Of a stretch of DNA of 9,182 nucleotides, positions 1-5,217 are shown one piece after another (position 1 is the first letter of the stretch; each line of letters begins with the position of its first letter). This stretch comes from an uncultured Clostridia bacterium (GTDB taxonomy: Bacteria > Bacillota > Clostridia > Oscillospirales > Acutalibacteraceae): positions 1 to 9,182 of the forward strand of contig CAJFUH010000221.1 in assembly GCA_904420155.1 (NCBI GenBank). Direction: 5' to 3'. The notes under the pieces are model-generated. The model searched no databases and was not told where the DNA came from. It saw only the letters and a list, made by a program, of their open reading frames with translations. The translations under genes and the position numbers were made by a program.

Positions 1-519
1 AATGAGGAGGACGGAGCCTATAAGAGTTCCATTGGGCTATTGTATGGTGTGGCCTACACCATCAAAATGAGTAAGATGGGGACGCATAGAATGGAGGGAT
101 ATTTTGATTATGTGGTCCCGCCACTGGAAGGCTTCTGGTGGCAGGAGGGCCGGCAAGGGATAGACTACTCCCATAAAGAGGATTTTCGCTGGATTTCCCT
201 CTTACGTTTGCCGGAGTTCGTGACAAGAGAGGAATTCGAGTGGGCAATCCGGGAATCAACTCAGAAGAAAGGGACCGATTTTTCCAAAGTGGAATTCCTG
301 ACTTATGAAGAGGGATTGTGCGTGCAGTGTATGCATATCGGCCCTTATGACAACGAACCGGAAACGATCCAGAATATGGAGCAGTTTGCTGAGAAGCAGG
401 GATATAAACTGGATATCACTGACAGCAGGTATCACCATGAAATTTATTTAAGCGATGTACGCAAGTGCAGGCCGGAGAATTTAAAAACAGTGATCCGGCA
501 GCCAATAAAAAAGCGATAA
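1..519 (+). CDS. GyrI-like small-molecule-binding domain protein (5' end outside window)
   Basis: The reading frame is open from base 1 (NEEDGAYKSSIGLLYG...) to the TAA at 517-519. The residues before the first possible internal start (TTG at 40) fit the family, so the gene most likely begins upstream of the window and this is a 3' fragment of 172 codons. It resembles the stand-alone GyrI-like proteins (COG4832) related to the effector-binding domains of BmrR/Rob-type regulators. Recognisable family blocks are YGVAYTIKM, EGYFDYVVPPLEGFWW, LPEFVTREEFEWA, VQCMHIGPYDNEPETI and HHEIYLSDVRKCRPENLKTV. Members bind small, often cationic or hydrophobic ligands in a cytoplasmic pocket, and some have been linked to hydrolysis of reactive xenobiotics; the ligand here is unknown. 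No DNA-binding domain is seen in the visible part. A terminator follows at 587-626, so it is not obviously joined to the next operon. The family call is firm and the function is open. Confidence 0.85.
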   Translation, partial: NEEDGAYKSSIGLLYGVAYTIKMSKMGTHRMEGYFDYVVPPLEGFWWQEGRQGIDYSHKEDFRWISLLRLPEFVTREEFEWAIRESTQKKGTDFSKVEFLTYEEGLCVQCMHIGPYDNEPETIQNMEQFAEKQGYKLDITDSRYHHEIYLSDVRKCRPENLKTVIRQPIKKR

Positions 520-586
520 GTGACAATAGAATAGTTTGAAAGGATAGAACAGCTAAACTTTAGTAATGGCAAAGACAAAATAATAA

Positions 587-626
587 AAAACGGGGTAGAG
601 CATATTCGCTCGGCCTCGTTTTCTTT
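587..626 (+). terminator. Rho-independent terminator after the GyrI-like gene
   Basis: AAAACGGGG (587-595) pairs with CCTCGTTTT (614-622) through nine pairs including one G-U. The helix continues after a small internal mismatch as GAGC (598-601) with GCTC (608-611) around a six-base loop. The 3' arm runs into TTTTCTTT. It lies 67 bases past the GyrI-like stop codon and upstream of the next promoter, so it separates the two transcription units. Confidence 0.85.
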
Positions 627-649
627 AATGATATATTATCATATCTTGA

Positions 650-678
650 TTGACTTTTTTGAAAAGATGAGGTATATT
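650..678 (+). promoter_or_regulatory. Sigma-A type promoter of the abrB-like/ATC hydrolase/nuclease operon
   Basis: A -35 box TTGACT (650-655) and a -10 box TATATT (673-678) are separated by 17 bases, close to the housekeeping consensus. Transcription would be expected to start near 685, inside the palindrome that begins at 674. The first start codon is at 734, giving a leader of roughly 50 bases. The overlap of the -10 box and start point with the palindrome suggests direct repression of this promoter. Confidence 0.75.
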
Positions 679-714
679 ACATACAAGTATGAATTTCATA
701 CTTGTATGTAATAT
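674..714. promoter_or_regulatory. 41-bp palindromic operator made of two CATAC-WW-GTATG sites
   Basis: Bases 674-693 and 695-714 are perfect 20-bp inverted arms around a single central T at 694. Within them lie two shorter palindromes, CATACAAGTATG (680-691) and CATACTTGTATG (697-708), with centres 17 bases apart, about one and a half helical turns. The element starts inside the -10 box and covers the expected transcription start, the typical place for a repressor operator. The first gene downstream encodes an AbrB/SpoVT-type DNA-binding protein, so autoregulation is the simplest reading. That is inference: binding is not visible in sequence, and another regulator could use the site. Confidence 0.7.
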
Positions 715-733
715 TAAAATAGAGGTGTGATTG

Positions 734-967
734 ATGGAAATCCCAAAGGGCCATTATATATTTGGTACAGTAAAAGTAGGAGAACGCGGCCAGATTATTA
801 TTCCCAAAGAAGCCAGGGATGTTTTTCAAATCAAGGCGGGGGATACCCTTATTGTGTTGGGAGACGAGAAATGGGGAATCGCTGTAACAAAATCGGATGT
901 ATTAGAACGGCATGCGAATGAGGTGTTCAGGAAAATTTCGGAGGGTGACAATGATGACAATCAATGA
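734..967 (+). CDS. AbrB/MazE/SpoVT-family DNA-binding protein
   Basis: A 77-residue protein with a SpoVT-AbrB domain near the N-terminus (about residues 10-45). The characteristic run is GTVKVGERGQIIIPKEARDVF followed by IKAGDTLIVLGDEKWGIAV, the swapped-hairpin fold that dimerises to bind DNA. The short C-terminal helix (SDVLERHANEVFRKI) could aid multimerisation. ATG 734 is preferred over the adjacent TTG 731 because AGAGGTG at 721-727 lies at good distance from it and the family usually starts with ATG. It overlaps the next gene by 17 bases, and the palindrome at 674-714 is its likely operator. AbrB-fold proteins also serve as antitoxins (MazE), but the next gene does not resemble a MazF- or PIN-type toxin, so a transcriptional regulator of its own operon is favoured. 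The family is secure; the target and any effector are unknown. Confidence 0.85.
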   Translation: MEIPKGHYIFGTVKVGERGQIIIPKEARDVFQIKAGDTLIVLGDEKWGIAVTKSDVLERHANEVFRKISEGDNDDNQ

Positions 968-1559
968 AACGACACTTTCTTTTTTGCTGGAAGACTGTAT
1001 TAAAGAATTTGGTACAGAGAAGGGGGAAAAATTTTTTCAACGCACGGAACAGATATACCAGAATCTTTTAGATTCTGCGGATTATAAGAACAGCGAAGTT
1101 ATTCGAGAACATCTGCAAAGAAAGCTTTTCCCCCCTATGGCCTATTATAAAACGCTGATAGCCGAAGGATACGATAAGAGTACGGCGTTGGATTATGTGG
1201 AAAAGGAAACCCGCAAAGCGGCTCTTGCTAAAAAAGAAAAAATGCAAGGGCTTGCAAGAATGCCCTTTGCCTATACCATATATAGGATGGGCGTAAAAAA
1301 GCATATGAAAAAGAATTTTCCTGATGAAGGTTGGGAGACAGAATGGGTACGCTGTGATGGCCGAGAAATTCATTTTGATTTGCGCCGCTGTATCTATTGG
1401 GAGTTATCAAAGCTTTATAAATGCCCTGAATTATGTTGTGTGTACTGCGAAAATGACGATATTGCCTTTTCAGGGCTACTCCCTAAAATAAAGTTTGAGA
1501 GAACCGGAACTCTTGGAACTGGTTCATCTTGTTGTGATTTTCACTTTATCAAAGCTTGA
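951..1559 (+). CDS. L-2-amino-thiazoline-4-carboxylic acid (ATC) hydrolase-family protein
   Basis: A 202-residue cytoplasmic protein with no signal peptide or membrane segment. It resembles the ATC hydrolase family (Pfam ATC_hydrolase): a helical N-terminal half (residues about 5-95, including a KETRKAALAKKEKMQ stretch) and a Cys-rich C-terminal half. The end of the protein (KFERTGTLGTGSSCCDFHF) carries the adjacent-cysteine CCDF motif that marks the family, with more cysteines in RRCIYWELSKLYKCPELCCVYC. In Pseudomonas the founding enzyme opens the thiazoline ring of L-ATC to give N-carbamoyl-cysteine on the way to cysteine. Most clostridial members have no known substrate, and no N-carbamoyl-cysteine amidohydrolase is encoded nearby, so cysteine synthesis is not supported here. 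GGAGGGTG at 940-947 decides the start at ATG 951 or ATG 954; the longer in-frame ATG at 912 lacks a ribosome site. It overlaps the regulator gene. Family fairly sure, reaction uncertain. Confidence 0.75.
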   Translation: MMTINETTLSFLLEDCIKEFGTEKGEKFFQRTEQIYQNLLDSADYKNSEVIREHLQRKLFPPMAYYKTLIAEGYDKSTALDYVEKETRKAALAKKEKMQGLARMPFAYTIYRMGVKKHMKKNFPDEGWETEWVRCDGREIHFDLRRCIYWELSKLYKCPELCCVYCENDDIAFSGLLPKIKFERTGTLGTGSSCCDFHFIKA

Positions 1560-1576
1560 AAAAAGAGGTTGTCGTA

Positions 1577-1984
1577 ATGGATGTTATCATTTGTTTGGAT
1601 GACAAAAACGGTATGATATTTAATCACAGAAGACAGAGCCGCGATAGCAAGGTCACAGAGGACATTCTAAAATGCCTGCATGGAAAACAACTACTTATTA
1701 GTGAATTTTCAGCGGCGCTTTTTCCTGGTGCATGTGGAAACATAAAAGTAGAGGATAATCCATTATTGGCGGCAAAGCAGGATGATATCTGCTTTATTGA
1801 AAATTTCATCTTAGAGCCATATGAAAAATGTATCGAAAGGCTGATCATTTACCGCTGGAATCGTGTGTACCCGGCAGATGTCTATCTGGATATCAAGTTG
1901 AATCATGGCTGGCGAATGATCTCTACAACGGAATTTTCCGGACATTCCCATGAAAAAATCACGAAGGAGATTTATACGAGATGA
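1577..1984 (+). CDS. Conserved 135-residue protein of unknown function upstream of the nuclease gene
   Basis: A small soluble protein with no signal peptide or membrane segment. Conserved-looking blocks are MDVIICLDDKNGMIFNHRRQSRD (residues 1-23), CFIENFILEPYEKCIERLIIYRWNRVYPADVY (roughly 74-106) and STTEFSGHSHEKITKEIY at the end. From memory, similar clostridial proteins are sometimes auto-labelled 'ribonuclease Z', but the HxHxDH metal motif of that metallo-beta-lactamase enzyme is absent and the protein is less than half its length, so that name should not be copied. ATG 1577 is chosen over the TTG at 1556 because AAGAGG (1563-1568) sits eight bases before it and the protein then begins directly with the conserved block. 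Its TGA overlaps the nuclease ATG (ATGA at 1981-1984), implying translational coupling. A nuclease partner or inhibitor is possible but unproven. Confidence 0.7.
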   Translation: MDVIICLDDKNGMIFNHRRQSRDSKVTEDILKCLHGKQLLISEFSAALFPGACGNIKVEDNPLLAAKQDDICFIENFILEPYEKCIERLIIYRWNRVYPADVYLDIKLNHGWRMISTTEFSGHSHEKITKEIYTR

Positions 1985-2862
1985 AGAAAAAGCTCTATAC
2001 CATATTGCCATTTCTATTAGCCCTTTCCATTTTATTTGGCGGCTGTTCCTTAATGGAGGATACTACTGTGCCGGCATCCGTTGTTTCCCTGGATGAGATT
2101 CCGGAATTCAGAGATTCACCATATGTGGAGATCGATGGAAACCAGCCCAAATTTTCAGAAGGAGAGAAAACAACAGAATCATTTGAAACCTACAGTAACT
2201 TGGACATCCTGGGCCGGTGTGGCGTAGCTTACGCCTGTATTGGGCAGGATTTAATGCCTACAGAGGATCGGGAAAGCATCAGCCAGATAAAGCCTTCCGG
2301 TTGGCAAACTGCCGAATACGATTTTGTAGATGGAAAGTATCTGTATAACCGCTGCCACCTAATTGGATTTCAGTTGACCGGAGAAAACGCAAATGAGGAA
2401 AACCTGATTACTGGAACACGCTACATGAATGTAGACGGTATGCTTCCGTTTGAAAATATGGTAGCTGACTACATAAAGGAGACTGGCAATCATGTACTGT
2501 ACCGGGTAACTCCTGTTTTTGAAGGCGAAGAGCTAGTGGCAAGAGGGGTACAGATGGAAGCTTGGTCTGTAGAGGATAACGGCGATGGCATTTGTTACAA
2601 CGTCTATGTTTATAATAATCAGCCTGGAGTCACAATTGATTATCAAACTGGAGAGAGCTGGGTCAGTGGTGGGCAGCCGGTTTCTTCCGAAACAGTGACA
2701 TCAACAGGAGAATACATCTTAAATATTAGCTCTTATAAATTCCACTTGCCGAATTGTCCATCCGTTGATACGATTAAGGAAAAGAATAAGAAAGAATATC
2801 ATGGCAGTCGGGATGATTTGATTGCAGAAGGCTATGAACCTTGTCAGAGCTGTAATCCGTAA
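1981..2862 (+). CDS. Lipoprotein DNA/RNA non-specific endonuclease with C-terminal Ada-like metal-binding domain
   Basis: A 293-residue protein beginning with a lipoprotein signal: KKK, a hydrophobic run (residues 5-19) and LFGGC with the lipidated cysteine at 22. It should be anchored outside the membrane. Residues about 60-230 form a beta-beta-alpha-metal nuclease domain related to streptococcal EndA. The motif NRCHLIG places the predicted general base at H126, and NLITGTRYMN supplies N141 and N150, spaced like the EndA metal-site asparagines. The later blocks GNHVLYRVTPVF and QPGVTIDYQTGES are also family features. After a short Ser/Thr-rich linker, residues 243-293 form an Ada-like module with H255, C259, C288 and C291 as likely zinc ligands (KFHLPNC...GYEPCQSC). 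Relatives degrade extracellular DNA or take part in DNA uptake; which applies here is unclear. The start codon overlaps the preceding stop. Confidence 0.88.
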   Translation: MKKKLYTILPFLLALSILFGGCSLMEDTTVPASVVSLDEIPEFRDSPYVEIDGNQPKFSEGEKTTESFETYSNLDILGRCGVAYACIGQDLMPTEDRESISQIKPSGWQTAEYDFVDGKYLYNRCHLIGFQLTGENANEENLITGTRYMNVDGMLPFENMVADYIKETGNHVLYRVTPVFEGEELVARGVQMEAWSVEDNGDGICYNVYVYNNQPGVTIDYQTGESWVSGGQPVSSETVTSTGEYILNISSYKFHLPNCPSVDTIKEKNKKEYHGSRDDLIAEGYEPCQSCNP

Positions 2863-2935
2863 GCAATTCCATTTATTGATTTGGATAGTTGTGCGGCTGT
2901 CGGTACTAGCCAAGAGATGCCATGCATCCGTGTGT

Positions 2936-3049
2936 TTTCCAAAAGTAGATATACGACATGATTTTATTGTATATGTTATATTGCTATTCGTGAGGGACAT
3001 TGCGGTAGCGGCCTGTCCAACGTATATTGTACTTCTACAATTTTGGAAA
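2936..3049. repeat. 114-bp gapped inverted-repeat element, possible structured RNA or MITE-like remnant
   Basis: The left end TTTCCAAAA-GTAGA-TATACG (2936-2955) is mirrored by CGTATA (3021-3026), TCTAC (3034-3038) and TTTTGGAAA (3041-3049). This gives 20 complementary positions with unpaired insertions of seven and two bases on the right side only. Inside lie two smaller hairpins: ATATAC (2949-2954 region) with a GTATAT near 2969-2974, and GGACA (2995-2999) with TGTCC (3014-3018), the latter capped by GC-GGTA-GC. The shape fits either a branched RNA fold or a small inverted-repeat insertion. No flanking target duplication is evident and no promoter is obvious just upstream, so the nature of the element stays open. 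Confidence 0.4.
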
Positions 3050-3064
3050 GTTATTTCTTCAAAT

Positions 3065-3091
3065 TTGCAGATCTATGTGTTATAATATAAT
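3065..3091 (+). promoter_or_regulatory. Probable uvrB-uvrA promoter
   Basis: Two overlapping TATAAT hexamers lie at 3081-3086 and 3086-3091. The first is preceded by TG at 3078-3079, making an extended -10 (TGTTATAAT), which can work with a poor -35. The second pairs with TTGCAG (3065-3070) at a short 15-base spacing. Either would start transcription about 110-120 bases before the uvrB ATG. The -35 evidence is weak. A further TG-A-TACAAT (3147-3155) could be a minor start. Confidence 0.5.
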
Positions 3092-3211
3092 ATTGAGCTT
3101 ATGTCCGTGTTACGGTATATTGCCAAACCAGAAAACTCTAATTTCGTGATACAATCCGTGTAATTCTTATATTAGCATAGCTTGATGATGAGGATAGTAA
3201 AGAGGTGCAGA

Positions 3212-5185
3212 ATGGAAGAAATCAATAGACCATTCAAATTGGTATCGTCATATAAACCGACTGGAGATCAGCCGGAAGCCATTGCAAAATTGGTGGAAGG
3301 AATCAAAAAAGGGGACAAAGAGCAGACTTTGCTAGGGGTCACTGGTTCTGGCAAGACATTTACCATGGCAAACGTTATTGCTCAGGTAAATAAGCCTACT
3401 TTGGTTTTGGCTCACAATAAGACGTTGGCTGCCCAATTGTGCTCAGAATTCCGTGAGTTTTTCCCAGAAAACGCCGTAGAATATTTCGTGTCATACTATG
3501 ATTATTATCAACCGGAAGCTTATATTGCCACCACCGATACCTATATTGAAAAAGATTCAGCCATTAATGACGAAATAGATAAACTTCGGCATTCCGCGAC
3601 CTCGGCATTATCGGAACGGCGGGACGTCATCATTGTTGCCAGTGTTTCTTGTATTTATAGTTTGGGTAACCCTATTGATTATCGCACAATGGTCATTTCT
3701 CTGCGCCCGGGTATGAATAAAAACCGAGACGATCTTCTAAAAAAATTAGTAGAACTCCAATATGAACGCAATGATATCAATTTTATTCGTAATAAGTTTC
3801 GAGTAAGGGGAGATGTTGTAGAAATTTTTCCTGCTACCTCTAATGATACTGCTATTCGGGTGGAATTTTTTGGTGATGAAGTGGATCGCATTAGTGAAAT
3901 CAATGTGGTTACAGGGGAAGTCAAGGCACAATTAAAACATATAGCAATCTATCCGGCTTCCCACTATATTGTTCCTCCGGAAAAAATGAAGATAGCAGTT
4001 AAAGATATCGAATCTGAGTTGGAACAGCGTCTCGCTCAATTTCGAGCACAGGGAAAGCTGCTGGAAGCCCAACGGATTGAACAGCGTACGAGATATGATA
4101 TCGAAATGCTGCAAGAAATCGGGTTTTGTAAGGGGATTGAAAACTATTCCCGGGTTCTTTCCGGTCGTCCTGCGGGAAGCGCCCCTTTTACTCTGTTAGA
4201 TTATTTTCCAGAAGATTACCTTTTGTTTGTAGATGAATCCCATGTTACTTTACCACAAGTCCGGGGAATGTTTGCTGGAGATCGCGCCAGAAAAGAATCT
4301 CTTATCGAATATGGATTTCGTTTGCCTTCTGCCTATGATAATCGGCCTTTAAATTTCGATGAATTTTATGATCGAATCCATCAGGTGGTTTTTGTAAGCG
4401 CGACGCCTGGAGAATTAGAAAAAGAAAAAAGTGCACAGATTGTAGAACAAGTAATCCGTCCCACTGGACTATTAGATCCTGAAATTATTGTTAAACCCAC
4501 AGATGGTCAAATTGATGACCTGATTTCAGAAATTCATATGAGGATTTCTAAAGGTTTTCGCGTTTTAATCACTACTCTGACCAAAAAAATGGCGGAGGAC
4601 TTGACTGCCTACTTAGAAGGTATGGGAATTCGCGTCCGTTATATGCATCATGATATTGATACTGTGGAACGAATGGAAATTATCCGGGATCTTCGAATGG
4701 GAGAATTTGATGTCTTAGTAGGGATTAATCTTTTAAGAGAAGGATTGGATATTCCCGAAGTAGCATTGGTGGCTATTTTAGATGCGGATAAAGAAGGATT
4801 CCTTCGTTCGGAGCGTTCTTTAATCCAAACAATCGGGCGCGCCGCAAGAAATGCAGAAGGACAGGTCATTATGTATGCCGATCAAGTCACTCCCTCTATG
4901 GAGCAGGCTATTAGAGAAACTGAACGCCGCAGGGCGATTCAAATGGCATATAATGAAAAACATGGCATAATTCCTAAAACTATTGTAAAAAAGGTGTCTG
5001 ATGTTTTAGAGATTACTACTCACGCCAAAGAGGAGAAAAAAGGGAAAAAGCGCTTAACCAAATTAGAACGCCAGCAGCTTATTGAGCAACTGACCAAGGA
5101 AATGAAAGCCGCAGCAAAGCTTCTAGAGTTTGAACACGCAGCCTATTTAAGAGATAAAATAAAAAAATTAAGTGAAGGAAAATAA
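3212..5185 (+). CDS. uvrB: UvrABC system protein B (excinuclease subunit B)
   Basis: A 657-residue UvrB, normal length for the family. In nucleotide excision repair UvrB is loaded by UvrA at a bulky lesion, verifies the damage by opening the strands, and then recruits UvrC for incision. Visible motifs are Walker A GVTGSGKT (42-49), the beta-hairpin aromatic cluster YYDYYQP (95-101) that clamps one DNA strand, motif II DESH (341-344), helicase motif VI QTIGRAARN (539-547), and a C-terminal UVR helix hairpin (about 615-655, LERQQLIEQL...YLRDKIKKL) that contacts UvrC or UvrA. ATG 3212 is chosen because AAGAGGTG lies just upstream and MEEINRPFKLVS is the usual start; the in-frame TTG at 3182 has no ribosome site. 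It is followed 32 bases later by uvrA with no terminator between them, so the pair forms an operon. No SOS operator is recognisable upstream. Confidence 0.98.
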   Translation: MEEINRPFKLVSSYKPTGDQPEAIAKLVEGIKKGDKEQTLLGVTGSGKTFTMANVIAQVNKPTLVLAHNKTLAAQLCSEFREFFPENAVEYFVSYYDYYQPEAYIATTDTYIEKDSAINDEIDKLRHSATSALSERRDVIIVASVSCIYSLGNPIDYRTMVISLRPGMNKNRDDLLKKLVELQYERNDINFIRNKFRVRGDVVEIFPATSNDTAIRVEFFGDEVDRISEINVVTGEVKAQLKHIAIYPASHYIVPPEKMKIAVKDIESELEQRLAQFRAQGKLLEAQRIEQRTRYDIEMLQEIGFCKGIENYSRVLSGRPAGSAPFTLLDYFPEDYLLFVDESHVTLPQVRGMFAGDRARKESLIEYGFRLPSAYDNRPLNFDEFYDRIHQVVFVSATPGELEKEKSAQIVEQVIRPTGLLDPEIIVKPTDGQIDDLISEIHMRISKGFRVLITTLTKKMAEDLTAYLEGMGIRVRYMHHDIDTVERMEIIRDLRMGEFDVLVGINLLREGLDIPEVALVAILDADKEGFLRSERSLIQTIGRAARNAEGQVIMYADQVTPSMEQAIRETERRRAIQMAYNEKHGIIPKTIVKKVSDVLEITTHAKEEKKGKKRLTKLERQQLIEQLTKEMKAAAKLLEFEHAAYLRDKIKKLSEGK

Positions 5186-5217
5186 GATATTGCATTTAAG
5201 GAAAAGGGAGGACAACT

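Larger units (their letters stand above)
2863..3211. other. 349-base gene-free stretch between the nuclease gene and uvrB
   Basis: No convincing coding sequence is present. The one longer open frame (2822-3085 +) starts at a TTG inside the nuclease gene, lacks a ribosome site and resembles nothing. The stretch contains, in order: a small perfect hairpin GATGC-cat-GCATC (2916-2928) followed by GTGTGTTTT, which might weakly end the nuclease operon; a 114-bp gapped inverted repeat (2936-3049); overlapping TATAAT boxes (3081-3091) that probably drive uvrB; and about 120 bases of AT-rich uvrB leader. No canonical clostridial LexA box (GAACNNNNGTTC) was found by eye. Confidence 0.6.

Noticed and set aside
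727..921. 64-codon + strand frame overlapping the AbrB-like gene
   Set aside because: It is an out-of-frame shadow. The 734-967 frame has the clear SpoVT-AbrB domain and the ribosome site.
734..1559. Toxin-antitoxin reading of the AbrB-like gene and its overlapping neighbour
   Set aside because: The small MazE-fold protein plus overlapping downstream gene looks TA-like, but the second protein matches the 200-residue ATC hydrolase family and not MazF, PIN or other known toxins. No evidence of toxicity can be read from sequence.
2916..2940. Short hairpin GATGC-cat-GCATC followed by GTGTGTTTT as terminator of the nuclease operon
   Set aside because: The stem is only five base pairs with a three-base loop and the T-run is short and interrupted. 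It is too weak to annotate as a separate terminator.
2822..3085. 87-codon open frame overlapping the end of the nuclease gene and the intergenic region
   Set aside because: It starts with TTG inside the nuclease gene, has no ribosome site, and its translation has no recognisable family. Half of it lies in the inverted-repeat element.
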